A stretch of 64,000 bases of DNA from DATBFG01 sp036558645 (lineage in GTDB: Bacteria > Acidobacteriota > Terriglobia > Terriglobales > Acidobacteriaceae), in contig DATBFG010000086.1 in assembly GCA_036558645.1 (NCBI GenBank), forward strand, positions 62,001 through 126,000. The letters are read 5' to 3'. A model generated the notes under the pieces. It ran no database searches and was not told the origin of the DNA. It was given only the letters and a program-made list of their open reading frames with translations. This document shows, in pieces, positions 50,897 through 59,285 of the stretch. Position 1 is the stretch's first letter. The number at the start of each line of letters is the position of its first letter. A program made the position numbers and the translations under genes.

Positions 50897-51430
50897 ATGC
50901 ACCGCAGGGGTCTAGTTCGCTGGAGTGAGTGGAAGATCCGGAGAAGCTCGTGGTGTCTGGTGACGGCGGTTTGCATGATGGGATGGAACGGACACGCGGC
51001 AGCGCAACTGCATTGGCGCACAGCGAAGAAGGAGCCGATGAAGCTGCGGCTGGTGGCGCTGGCGTGGAATCATCCGAGGGGATCGGCGTTTGCGAATGAG
51101 GAAGTGTTCATTGCGGAGAAGGAACTGGATCCGGGTGAGTGGCGGCTGGTGAAGCTGGTGTATGAGTTTCTCCCGTATCAGCCGAGGTTGTCGGACTATG
51201 GGCTGGATCATGAGACGGTGCACGAGCTGCATGCGGTGCGCGACGAGAGTTGTGATGAGCCGCTGCGGCAACTGATGTCGGGAGAGACGGGTGACTGGAA
51301 GGGAGACCGGTCGCATGTGCAGTGGTCGACGGAAGCGCCATCGGTGAATCCGGAACGTCAGAGGGCGCCGCTGCCTTGCTATGAGACGAGCGCGGATGAT
51401 TATGATCGGGCGATGCAGAAGCCGGAGTGA
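50897..51430 (+). CDS. Exported protein of unknown function
   Basis: A 177-residue frame with a Trp-rich hydrophobic start (SSWCLVTAVCMMGWNGHAAA) that looks like a signal peptide. A mostly charged domain follows with LRLVALAWNHPRGSAF, ELDPGEWRLVKLVYEF and SRDESCDEPLRQL-like pieces. I recognise no family. A long opposite-strand frame (50912-51433) is a codon-bias shadow. The start at 50897 is uncertain; it overlaps the lysS upstream region divergently. Confidence 0.5.
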   Translation: MHRRGLVRWSEWKIRRSSWCLVTAVCMMGWNGHAAAQLHWRTAKKEPMKLRLVALAWNHPRGSAFANEEVFIAEKELDPGEWRLVKLVYEFLPYQPRLSDYGLDHETVHELHAVRDESCDEPLRQLMSGETGDWKGDRSHVQWSTEAPSVNPERQRAPLPCYETSADDYDRAMQKPE

Positions 51431-51515
51431 CATCTCTGTCCTTGAACGTGCGGGAGAGGGGCGGTAATATAACCTGCTTCGCGATTTTGGTATCGCGAGA
51501 TGTTCGAGGGGGTAG

Positions 51516-51872
51516 ATGCCGCAGAACTACGTTCCTATCTTCTTATTCATTGCGTTGATCGGAGTGCTGCTGCCGGTGACGCTGCTGGCGGCGAAGCTGG
51601 TGCGGCCGGAGAATCCCAGTAAGACGAAGTTGATGCCGTACGAGTGCGGGATTGATCCGGTGGACAGCGCACGCGGGCGGTATACGGTGCGGTTTTATAT
51701 CGTGGCCATCCTATTTGTGGTCTTCGACGTGGAGACCATCTTCCTGTTTCCCTGGGCGGTGAAGTTCAAGGCCCTGGGCATGTTCGGGCTGCTGGAGATG
51801 CTCATCTTCCTGGCGATCCTGGTGGTGGGGTACATATGGATTTGGAAGAAGGGAGCGCTGGAGTGGGTGTAG
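51516..51872 (+). CDS. nuoA: NADH-quinone oxidoreductase subunit A
   Basis: A 118-residue membrane subunit of complex I with three helices (about 7-28, 62-85 and 90-112). Signature: PYECGIDPVDSARGRYTVRF and FVVFDVETIFLFPWAV. This is the first gene of a nuo cluster running A-C-D-H-J-K-L-M-N. In the usual order nuoB would follow; instead two unrelated small genes do. Its ATG lies 7 bp downstream of a GAGGGGG Shine-Dalgarno stretch. Confidence 0.96.
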   Translation: MPQNYVPIFLFIALIGVLLPVTLLAAKLVRPENPSKTKLMPYECGIDPVDSARGRYTVRFYIVAILFVVFDVETIFLFPWAVKFKALGMFGLLEMLIFLAILVVGYIWIWKKGALEWV

Positions 51873-51910
51873 ACAGCAGCCGACAGTCGTCAGTCTTCAG
51901 CTCTCAGCTA
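51873..51910. repeat. GTCGTCAGT-type low-complexity words after nuoA
   Basis: A short stretch of degenerate GACAGTCGTCAGTCTTCAG words, then CTCTCAGC. The same word type recurs at 56807-56850 before nuoL and at 57040-57070. Confidence 0.55.
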
Positions 51911-51918
51911 AAAACCTT

Positions 51919-52224
51919 ATGAATTCCGCGGGGGAGATGTTTGCGGCAAGCCGGTGGACGAAGGGAAATCTGTTCTTCCCGACGCGGATCGTGGTGACGC
52001 GGGAGCATGTGCTGCGGGTGAAGCCGCGGCTCTTTGGATCGACGCAGGAGAGCATTGCGATTCCGGCAGTGGCGTCGGTGCAGATTTCGACGGGAGTGTT
52101 CTGGTCGGATATACGGATTGACTCGGCGGGAGGGACGAATCCGATTACGAGTCATGGACACCGGAAATCGGACGCGGAGCGAATCAGGGATTTGATTGAG
52201 GGGTATCAGGCGGAACGCAAATGA
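51919..52224 (+). CDS. Small PH-domain-like protein between nuoA and nuoC
   Basis: A 101-residue protein with a small beta-rich fold (RIVVTREHVLRVKPRLFGS, then SIAIPAVASVQISTGVFWSD) and a C-terminal helix (DAERIRDLIEGYQAER). The pattern resembles bacterial PH-like domains. It has no signal peptide and no cysteine, so it is not a NuoB substitute. Its presence here may be due to local insertion; no complex I relation is known to me. Confidence 0.6.
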   Translation: MNSAGEMFAASRWTKGNLFFPTRIVVTREHVLRVKPRLFGSTQESIAIPAVASVQISTGVFWSDIRIDSAGGTNPITSHGHRKSDAERIRDLIEGYQAERK

Positions 52225-52255
52225 AAACCGCGGGGGACGCTGAGGTCCCGAGGTC

Positions 52256-52320
52256 TTTACCGCCGAGTACGCCGAGAGCGCCGAGAAAGCGCTGACCACA
52301 AAGAAAAGGAACACAAGGAC
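52256..52320. repeat. CCGAGTACG- and ACAAAGAA-type low-complexity words
   Basis: The stretch holds CGCCGAGTACGCCGAGAGCG followed by CCACAAAGAAAAGGAACACA, two word classes also seen elsewhere (50796-50820; 56920-56960). It lies between two small genes in the nuo cluster. Confidence 0.55.
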
Positions 52321-52388
52321 CGCGGAACGAGCAGACGATCGAAGCGGGTTCGGAGGCGTGTGACGTCGAAGTCACGCTAGAACATGCG

Positions 52389-52613
52389 ATGAAGCGGACT
52401 CCAGCTTTGCTTATCGCAGTATTTGCGATGGCGGTGGCGTGGCCCGTAGTTGCGTGGTCGACGATCTGGCTGGGGCACCTCGTGGACCCGAAGAATATTC
52501 ACAATGTGATCTCGCTTTTCGGAGCATTGATTCTCGGTCCTGTGTCCGGAATTTGTGCTGGAATTGCCATGTATCGGGCCCTTCGGAAATCGAATCCAGC
52601 ACTAGGTGACTGA
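52389..52613 (+). CDS. Small two-helix membrane protein between nuoA and nuoC
   Basis: A 74-residue protein with two predicted transmembrane helices (about 6-28 and 42-62), an N-terminal MKRTPALLIAVFAMAVAWPV and a short basic tail. No family recognised. Like its neighbour it lies where nuoB would be expected but does not resemble it. Start is uncertain; codon usage is close to the cluster's. Confidence 0.5.
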   Translation: MKRTPALLIAVFAMAVAWPVVAWSTIWLGHLVDPKNIHNVISLFGALILGPVSGICAGIAMYRALRKSNPALGD

Positions 52614-52706
52614 CAGTCCTCTGCGGCGTTGACAGTGTGCTTGCAAGCTGTTAGAAGTTAACGTTCTTCTGAGTGCATCTGCTTCGTTGCGTTTCGTTGT
52701 ATCCCT

Positions 52707-53375
52707 ATGCCCGACGAGACCAAGACGCCACCGCCAAAGCCCGCCGACAACGCCGATAAACCGGGGCAATCCGGGTCGGTGGAGCCGGTGCCTCCGGCGG
52801 ATAAGCCTGCACCTCCGGCTGTTCCTCCGAAAGCTGCCGCTCCTGCTGCTCCGGCCAAGCCTGCCGGACCTGCGCCTGTGGCGTGGGAGTCGTTGATGGT
52901 TGACGAATTCCGGCGGCAGTATGGATCGGGAATTCGCGAAGCCAGCACCTACATGGGGCAGAACTATATGGTCGTTGAGTCGGCGATCGTGCACGAGGTT
53001 CTGCAAATCATGCGCGATCGCGAGTCGTTCGACTACTGTGTGGACGTCACGGCAGTTCACTATCCGCAGCGCGAAAAGCAGTTCGATGTGGTTTACGTCC
53101 TTTATTCCTTTGCGCGTAATGAGCGGGTGCGAATTAAAGCGGAGTTTGCGGATGGGGAGAAACCGCTGAGTGTCTTCGATATCTGGCCCACTGCGGATTG
53201 GCTGGAGCGGGAAGCGTACGACATGTTTGGGATCGAGTTTGAAGGGCATCCGAACTTGAAGCGCATTCTGCTGCCGGAGGACTGGAAGGGGTATCCGCTG
53301 CGCAAGGATTACGGGATCATCCAGCAGGATTCAGAGTGGGTGAAGATCAACCTGGGGATCGAGAGCGGCCAATGA
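52707..53375 (+). CDS. nuoC: NADH-quinone oxidoreductase subunit C with Pro/Ala-rich N-terminus
   Basis: A 222-residue complex I peripheral-arm subunit. From about residue 65 the normal NuoC fold is seen: CVDVTAVHYPQREKQFDVVY, VRIKAEFADGE and the signature WPTADWLEREAYDMFGIEFE. Residues 1-58 are a Pro/Ala/Lys-rich low-complexity stretch (PPADKPAPPAVPPKAAAP) not found in typical NuoC. Its stop overlaps the start of nuoD by 4 bp (ATGA). Confidence 0.95.
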   Translation: MPDETKTPPPKPADNADKPGQSGSVEPVPPADKPAPPAVPPKAAAPAAPAKPAGPAPVAWESLMVDEFRRQYGSGIREASTYMGQNYMVVESAIVHEVLQIMRDRESFDYCVDVTAVHYPQREKQFDVVYVLYSFARNERVRIKAEFADGEKPLSVFDIWPTADWLEREAYDMFGIEFEGHPNLKRILLPEDWKGYPLRKDYGIIQQDSEWVKINLGIESGQ

Positions 53376-54517
53376 GCGATCGGGAGTCCCACCTGGAACT
53401 GCAAGAGCACGACCAGACCTTTCTCGATAGCAACGAACTCATTATTAATATGGGTCCGCAGCACCCGGCTACTCACGGGGTGTTACGCGTCATCCTGAAG
53501 CTGGATGGCGAAAAGGTGCTGGGGACGGAGTGTGTGATCGGGTATCTCCACCGCGGGGTGGAGAAGATCGGCGAGAACCGTACCTACACGATGTTCAATC
53601 CGTATGTAGACCGCATGGACTATGTGGCGGCAGTCTCGAACGGTTTGGGCTACTGCGAAGCGGTCGAGAAGTTGATGGGCCTGCAGGCACCCCCGCGGGC
53701 CAACTACATACGGGTGATCCTGACAGAGTTGAACCGACTGGCCAGCCACATGCTTTGGCTGGGCACGCACGCGCTCGATATCGGCGCTATAACGCCGCTC
53801 TTCTATACCTTTCGAGACAGGGAAGAAATCCTCAAGATTTTCGAGAAGTATTGTGGCGCACGGCTGACCACCCACGCATTTCGCATCGGCGGATGCCAGT
53901 ACGAAACGTATGAAGGGTTTGAGCGCGATGTACAGAAGTTCTTGAAGTTTGTTGCGCCTAAGATCGATGAGTACGAAGAGCTGCTGACGACGAACCGCAT
54001 CTGGGTGGAGCGCACGAAGGGTGTCGGATTCATCACGGGCGAGCAGTGCATCGCGTTGGGCGTGACTGGTCCGGTGCTGCGGGCCAGCGGCGTGAAGTGG
54101 GACATCCGCAAAGCTCAGCCGTATGCGGCGTACTCGGAATTCGATTTTGAAATTCCAACTGGGACGGCGGGCGATACGTACGACCGGTACCTGGTGCGCA
54201 TGAAGGAGATGCGGCAATCGCTACGGATTATCGATCAGGCGGTAGGGAAGATTCCCGAGGGCCCGATCATGGCGAAGGTGCCGAAGGTCATGAAGCCACC
54301 GGTCGGGGAAATTTATCACTCGATCGAGGCACCAAAGGGTGAGTTGGGATACTTCCTGGTGAGCGACGGGTCGACGCAGCCTTATCGGGTGCGGGTGCGG
54401 CCTCCATCGTTTGTAAATCTACAGGCGCTGGACATGATGGTGCGCGGAGCCCTCGTCGCTGATGTGGTCGCGGTGATCGGTACGCTGGACATCGTGCTGG
54501 GTGAGGTGGACCGCTGA
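53372..54517 (+). CDS. nuoD: NADH-quinone oxidoreductase subunit D
   Basis: From ATG 53372 the product is 381 residues: INMGPQHPATHGVLRVILKL, HRGVEKIGENRTY, LNRLASHMLWLGTHALDIGA and SDGSTQPYRVRVRPPSF. It forms most of the quinone-binding chamber. The two Cys pairs of [NiFe]-hydrogenase are absent, so this is a true complex I subunit, not a group 4 hydrogenase. It overlaps nuoC by 4 bp and nuoH by 1 bp (TGATG). Confidence 0.97.
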   Translation: MSDRESHLELQEHDQTFLDSNELIINMGPQHPATHGVLRVILKLDGEKVLGTECVIGYLHRGVEKIGENRTYTMFNPYVDRMDYVAAVSNGLGYCEAVEKLMGLQAPPRANYIRVILTELNRLASHMLWLGTHALDIGAITPLFYTFRDREEILKIFEKYCGARLTTHAFRIGGCQYETYEGFERDVQKFLKFVAPKIDEYEELLTTNRIWVERTKGVGFITGEQCIALGVTGPVLRASGVKWDIRKAQPYAAYSEFDFEIPTGTAGDTYDRYLVRMKEMRQSLRIIDQAVGKIPEGPIMAKVPKVMKPPVGEIYHSIEAPKGELGYFLVSDGSTQPYRVRVRPPSFVNLQALDMMVRGALVADVVAVIGTLDIVLGEVDR

Positions 54518-55797
54518 TGCTCGACTACATCACCTCATATTTGAAGAGCGATGTGACGCCGGGTGCAGCGGGAAATGTACTTTGGGCCTTCATCTATATT
54601 GTGCTGATCTTCCTGGGCCTATCGGTCGCGGTGATCGCGATGAACTGGCTGGAGCGGAAGATCCTGGCTCACATGCAGGTACGGCTCGGTCCGATGCGTG
54701 TCGGTCCGCACGGATTGCTGCAGCCGATCGCCGACGCCATCAAGCTGCTGATTAAAGAAGACATTATGCCGTCGGAGGCCGACAAACTGGTCTTCTGGGT
54801 CGCGCCGCTGATCGTAGTGATTACGGCATTCACCGTCTTTATTGTTGTGCCGTTCGGGCCGACGCATGCAGTTACGGACATGAACATCGGAGTGCTGTTC
54901 ATGCTTGGCGTTTCGTCGCTGAGCGTGCTCGGCGTGGTGATGGCAGGGTGGGCGTCGAACTCGCACTATCCGTTGATTGGGGCGCTGCGGTCGAGTGCGC
55001 AGATGGTCTCGTACGAGATCGCGATGGGACTGGCAGTGGTTTCAGCCATCCTGATGACGAGCCTGCATGGGACCGGGATTTACGGTGTAGCCAGCACGGG
55101 TTCGGGTACCGGCTACCTGAGCATGATTGAGATCGTAAAGGCGCAGGCGGAACAGCAGACATGGTTTGTCTTTAAGTTCTTTCCGATGGGACTGATCGCG
55201 TTCGTGGTGTTCGCCATCGCCATGGTGGCGGAGACGAATCGCGCGCCATTCGATTTGCCGGAAGCGGAGTCGGAGTTGACGGCCGGGTTCCACACCGAAT
55301 ACAGCGGCTTCCGCTGGTCTTTATTCTTCCTGGCGGAATACTCGGCGATGATCGCGGTGTCGTCCATTGCGGTGACCCTGTGGCTTGGCGGTTGGTTACG
55401 GCCGTTCCCGAATGCGCTGTCGGGCGAGACCTGGGACCTGGTGTTCTCGTTGTTCCCCGGGTTGACGTTTCTGCTCTTGGCTGGGTTGGCGTTCGTCGGC
55501 GTGATTCGCATGCCCAAGCATCCTTTATTCCGGCTTCAGACAATCGGATTGGCGGGATTCGCGGCGGTGTTGGGATTGATCGGCTTGATATTGCTTGTCC
55601 CAGCCGTGCGCGACCGAATACAGGACATCTATTGGTTTTCGATCAAAGTCGCGGCCTCGATGTACCTCTATATATGGTATCGAGGCACCTTCCCGCGATA
55701 TCGATTCGATCAGTTGATGAAGGTGGGGTGGAAGGTCCTGCTGCCGATCGGAGTAGGAGTGCTGATCGTGACGGCAGTCATGGGAGTGGTGCTGTAG
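54517..55797 (+). CDS. nuoH: NADH-quinone oxidoreductase subunit H
   Basis: A 426-residue membrane subunit with about nine helices and the family signatures NWLERKILAHMQVRLGPMRVG, HGLLQPIADAIKLLIKED and ETNRAPFDLPEAESELTAGFH. It anchors the quinone chamber to the proton-pumping arm. nuoI, usually next, is absent: the gap to nuoJ is 165 bp of repeat. A slightly extended C-terminus is normal in this phylum. Confidence 0.97.
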   Translation: MLDYITSYLKSDVTPGAAGNVLWAFIYIVLIFLGLSVAVIAMNWLERKILAHMQVRLGPMRVGPHGLLQPIADAIKLLIKEDIMPSEADKLVFWVAPLIVVITAFTVFIVVPFGPTHAVTDMNIGVLFMLGVSSLSVLGVVMAGWASNSHYPLIGALRSSAQMVSYEIAMGLAVVSAILMTSLHGTGIYGVASTGSGTGYLSMIEIVKAQAEQQTWFVFKFFPMGLIAFVVFAIAMVAETNRAPFDLPEAESELTAGFHTEYSGFRWSLFFLAEYSAMIAVSSIAVTLWLGGWLRPFPNALSGETWDLVFSLFPGLTFLLLAGLAFVGVIRMPKHPLFRLQTIGLAGFAAVLGLIGLILLVPAVRDRIQDIYWFSIKVAASMYLYIWYRGTFPRYRFDQLMKVGWKVLLPIGVGVLIVTAVMGVVL

Positions 55798-55962
55798 AGG
55801 ACAGTGGGACTGGTCTCATAATTGTTTTTGGTGCGAGGAGGCGACCCTCAGGGGCTAAAGCCTATCACCAGGGCGTTTTGGGCGGCGCGGCTGAAGCCGC
55901 GCCCTTTCAAAGCAATATGAGACAAGTTCTAGGGACAAAGGGCGACACGCAAGTTTGAACTT
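55798..55962. repeat. Hairpin repeat in the nuoH-nuoJ gap
   Basis: GGCGCGGCT-GA-AGCCGCGCC (55884-55903) is a perfect 9-bp stem, preceded by GGGGCTAAAGCC. This is a typical GCTAAAGCC/GGCTGAAGCC interspersed element. No reading frame that could code NuoI is present. Confidence 0.6.
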
Positions 55963-56472
55963 ATGGAACCGGTAGCGACAACATTCTTCTTTTATCTGCT
56001 CTCAGGGCTGGCGATTTTAGGCGGCGTCCTGGTGATCACGCGGAGGAATGCGATCCACTCGGCGCTGGCGCTGATTTTGACTTTGCTCGCGCTGGCAGGG
56101 CTGTACCTGATGCTGTATGCGCCGTTTGTCGCTGGCGTGCAGATCATTCTCTATGCCGGCGGGATCATGGTGCTGTTCCTTTTTGTCATCATGCTGGTGA
56201 ACCTGGAACGCAGCGCGAAAGAGGAGCAATTCAACAAGCAATGGATCGCGGGCATTGCCGCGGCGGTCGCGCTAGGTGGTCTCTTTATTTATGTGTATAC
56301 GAAAGGAAAGGGCCTGTTCCCGACGCATGTAGCGACTTTGCCGGAACAGTCGAATACGCAGGAGATCGCCATCCTGCTGTATGGCAATTACATGTTTGCG
56401 TTTGAAATCGCGTCATTGCTGCTTTTGGTGGCAATTATCGGCGCAGTCGTGATGGCGAAGAAAAGAATTTAG
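55963..56472 (+). CDS. nuoJ: NADH-quinone oxidoreductase subunit J
   Basis: A 169-residue membrane subunit with five predicted helices. Signature: RNAIHSALALILTLLALAGL, FVAGVQIILYAGGIMVLFLF (with the pi-bulge helix) and VIMLVNLE. Length and pattern are normal. The stop is followed by AATTGGTAATTGGGTAATTC, a low-complexity spacer before nuoK. Confidence 0.96.
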   Translation: MEPVATTFFFYLLSGLAILGGVLVITRRNAIHSALALILTLLALAGLYLMLYAPFVAGVQIILYAGGIMVLFLFVIMLVNLERSAKEEQFNKQWIAGIAAAVALGGLFIYVYTKGKGLFPTHVATLPEQSNTQEIAILLYGNYMFAFEIASLLLLVAIIGAVVMAKKRI

Positions 56473-56500
56473 CAATTGGTAATTGGGTAATTCGTAACTT
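56473..56500. repeat. AATTGGTAATTGG-type low-complexity spacer before nuoK
   Basis: A 28-bp A+T-rich run of AATTGG/TAATTCG words between the nuoJ stop and the nuoK ATG, strikingly different from the flanking genes. Same word type as at 24165-24355. Confidence 0.55.
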
Positions 56501-56806
56501 ATGGCAGAGATCGGCATATTGCATTACCTGGTTGTAGCGGCGGCGCTGTTTGTGCTGGGCGTCATCGGTGTGCTGACACGCCGAAACGTCGTTGTGGTGC
56601 TGATGTCGATTGAGCTGATTCTGAATGCCGTTAACCTGAACCTGGTGGCTTTTTCGCGGATGTATGGCTTGCACGGGCAGGTGTTTTCCATCTTTGTTAT
56701 TACAGATGCGGCGGCGGAGGCGGCGGTCGGGCTGGGAATCCTAATCGCGTTCTTCCGTAATAAAGAGACGGTCAATATTGACGAAGTGGATTTGCTGAAG
56801 TGGTGA
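56501..56806 (+). CDS. nuoK: NADH-quinone oxidoreductase subunit K
   Basis: A 101-residue subunit with three helices (about 5-24, 29-52 and 62-85). It carries the two conserved Glu residues of the pump path, in SIELILNAVNLNLVAF and in FVITDAAAEAAVGLGILIAF. Length is standard (~100). A low-complexity spacer precedes its ATG; no typical ribosome binding site is seen. Confidence 0.96.
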   Translation: MAEIGILHYLVVAAALFVLGVIGVLTRRNVVVVLMSIELILNAVNLNLVAFSRMYGLHGQVFSIFVITDAAAEAAVGLGILIAFFRNKETVNIDEVDLLKW

Positions 56807-57072
56807 GAAGGCAGTCGTCAGCTATTAGTCGTCAGTCGTCAGCGAAAACGAAATTCGTCGTTGGTCATTGGCCAAACGATCAGGTAGCAAAAGCTGATGG
56901 CTAACGGCTGAAAAGCATTAACCACGAAGGACACAAAGGATCACGAAGGAAGACCTATAAATCGAGTTCCAGGGCTAGACGATGGAGACGAATTGAGCTA
57001 ATCCCAACGGCTGTAAGCTGACCCACGACTAAAGGGCTGAGGACTGAAGACTAAAAACTGACGACTGAATCA
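56807..57072. repeat. Cluster of low-complexity word repeats before nuoL
   Basis: A 266-bp gap made largely of degenerate words: GTCGTCAGTCGTCAG (about 56830), GGCTAACGGCTGAA, ACCACGAAGGACACAAAGGA (about 56920-56945) and GGACTGAAGACTAAAAACTG (about 57040). Each class has a short period and recurs elsewhere in the window. No coding frame. Confidence 0.6.
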
Positions 57073-59205
57073 ATGTTCTTTCTCGACAAAATCTGGCTGA
57101 TTCCGTTGCTGCCGGCGATTGGGGCGGCGATCATGCTGTTCTTCGGGCGGAAGATGCAGAAGTCCGCCATCAATGCAGTTTGTGTCGGCGCGGTTGTGCT
57201 GGCATTCATCTGGTCGTGCCTTGCCGTGGCGCAGTACACGGGAACGATTCATGACGGGGGGTATCACCCGTATCAAAAGATTATCTACACCTGGCTCGGT
57301 TCGGACACCGGGCATCTGAACTTTATTACCGCTTCAGGTTCTCCAGCCCATTTCGCTGCCGACGTGGGATTTTTCCTAGATCCGTTGTCCAGCATCTGGT
57401 TGCTGTTCGTCACCGGCGTCGGGATGCTGATTCACATCTACTCGACCGGTTACATGGCGCATGAGGGCGGATATTACAGGTTCTTCGGATATCTGAACCT
57501 GTTCATGTTCTCGATGCTCACGCTCATCCTGGCGAATAACTATGTGCTGCTGTTCGTGGGATGGGAAGGCGTGGGGCTGTGTTCGTATCTACTAATCGGA
57601 TTTTATTTTCATCGCAAGTCGGCTAGCACAGCGGCGAACAAGGCATTCATTGTCAACCGAATCGGCGACGCAGGATTCATCCTGGGGATGTTTTTCATCG
57701 CCTGGTTGTGCGGGTCGCTGCGCTTCGTGGATGTAAATGCGTTTGCGCATGGAGGCCCATTCTCGCCGGAGACATTGAAATACATCACGGCGGCGACGCT
57801 GCTGCTGTTCGTTGGTGCCTGCGGAAAGTCGGCACAGCTACCTCTTTATGTATGGCTACCGGATGCAATGGAAGGCCCTACGCCGGTTTCGGCATTGATC
57901 CATGCGGCAACCATGGTGACTGCGGGCGTGTACATGGTGGCGCGGTCGAACGCGCTGTTTGTGCTGGCGCCAACGTCGATGAAGACGGTGGCGATCATTG
58001 GGGCGCTGACGGCGATTTTTGCGGCGTCAATTGGGCTGGTGCAGAACGATATCAAGCGAGTGCTGGCGTACTCGACGGTATCGCAACTGGGCTACATGTT
58101 CCTGGCGCTTGGCGTCGGAGCGTTTGCAGCGGGCGCGTTTCACGTATTCACGCACGCGTTCTTTAAGGCGCTATTGTTCCTTGGATCAGGGTCGGTGATC
58201 CACGCCATGAGCGGGGAGCAGGACATGCGGAATATGGGTGACCTGAGAAAGAGGATTCCGGTCACCTATTGGACGATGCTTATTGGCACGCTCGCCATTG
58301 CAGGTATTCCGCCGCTGGCTGGATTCGTATCGAAGGACGAAATTCTGTGGCAAACGTGGAGTTCGGAGCACGGAGCTTACATCTGGGTGTGGGTAATTGG
58401 ATACGCCACGGCGCTAATGACGGCGTTCTATATGTTTCGGCTGGTCTATCTCACGTTTCACGGTAAGCCGCGAATGAGCCATGACGTGGAGCATCACATC
58501 CACGAATCGCCGCGATCGATGACGGGACCGTTGGTGATCCTGGCGTTTTTCGCGATCTTTGCGGGATTCCTGGGGTGGCCGCGGGCGCTTGGCGGATCGA
58601 ATCGGTTCGAAGCGTATCTCGAGCCAGTCTTTGCGCGCGAAGCGCATGTGCTCAAGGTCGAAGGAGAGACTAGGCAGTTGGCTGCCGGAGAGAAAGAAGA
58701 GGAGCACACGGGCAGCATCGAATATTTGCTGATGTTCCTGTCGGTTGCGGCAGGCTTAGCTGGTTGGGGACTCGCGAAGAGATCCTATAGCCATGCGGAT
58801 AAGGGATACACAGAACCAATCGCAGCGGCTGCGCCTCCGGTGTATGACGTGTTGCTGAACAAGTACTACGTTGATGAAGCCTACGATTACGCCTTTACCG
58901 GGCGGCGTCCCGTGGGTGAAGTGCGTCTGGGAGCGATGGGGTTAGGAGAGGCGTCGTCGTGGTTTGATTCGCACATCATCGACGGCGGAGTCAATGGTGC
59001 GGGCTGGGCTACGCGCCTAGCTGGAACGCTTTCGAGTTGGTGGGATAAGTACATCATCGATGGCGTGCTGGTGAACGGGCCGGCGGTGCTGTCGAGGATA
59101 TTGTCTTATCCTGCGCGCATTGTGCAGTGGGGTTTGGTGCAATGGTATGCGCTGGTAATGGTGACGGGCTTAGTTGGGTTTGTGGCGTATTACGTGTGGA
59201 AATGA
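57073..59205 (+). CDS. nuoL: NADH-quinone oxidoreductase subunit L
   Basis: A 710-residue antiporter-like subunit with about 16 helices and the long lateral helix. Signatures: NYVLLFVGWEGVGLCSYLLI, then ANKAFIVNRIGDAGFILGMF, PLYVWLPDAMEGPTPVSALI and LAYSTVSQLGYMFLALG. It carries the Glu/Lys/His residues of the proton path. A ~60-residue insert near residue 530 (EVEGETRQLAAGEKEEEHT) is longer than usual. Separated from nuoK by the word-repeat cluster. Confidence 0.97.
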   Translation: MFFLDKIWLIPLLPAIGAAIMLFFGRKMQKSAINAVCVGAVVLAFIWSCLAVAQYTGTIHDGGYHPYQKIIYTWLGSDTGHLNFITASGSPAHFAADVGFFLDPLSSIWLLFVTGVGMLIHIYSTGYMAHEGGYYRFFGYLNLFMFSMLTLILANNYVLLFVGWEGVGLCSYLLIGFYFHRKSASTAANKAFIVNRIGDAGFILGMFFIAWLCGSLRFVDVNAFAHGGPFSPETLKYITAATLLLFVGACGKSAQLPLYVWLPDAMEGPTPVSALIHAATMVTAGVYMVARSNALFVLAPTSMKTVAIIGALTAIFAASIGLVQNDIKRVLAYSTVSQLGYMFLALGVGAFAAGAFHVFTHAFFKALLFLGSGSVIHAMSGEQDMRNMGDLRKRIPVTYWTMLIGTLAIAGIPPLAGFVSKDEILWQTWSSEHGAYIWVWVIGYATALMTAFYMFRLVYLTFHGKPRMSHDVEHHIHESPRSMTGPLVILAFFAIFAGFLGWPRALGGSNRFEAYLEPVFAREAHVLKVEGETRQLAAGEKEEEHTGSIEYLLMFLSVAAGLAGWGLAKRSYSHADKGYTEPIAAAAPPVYDVLLNKYYVDEAYDYAFTGRRPVGEVRLGAMGLGEASSWFDSHIIDGGVNGAGWATRLAGTLSSWWDKYIIDGVLVNGPAVLSRILSYPARIVQWGLVQWYALVMVTGLVGFVAYYVWK

Positions 59206-59285
59206 AAATGGCTATCAGCTCCTAGCTGCTGGCAAGGGGCTGAAGATGCGAAAGCTAGAAGATAAGAGCCAGCTAAAAGCTACTT
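59206..59285. repeat. AGCTCCTAGCTGC-type low-complexity spacer before nuoM
   Basis: 80 bp between nuoL and nuoM made of CTATCAGCTCCTAGCTGCTGG and CTAGAAGATAAGAGCCAGC words, ending 1 bp before the nuoM ATG. Similar word structure as before nuoL but different letters. Confidence 0.5.

Noticed and set aside
53372..54517. NuoD as a group 4 [NiFe]-hydrogenase large subunit
   Set aside because: The two CxxC nickel-binding pairs are absent, and the quinone-site motifs of complex I are present.
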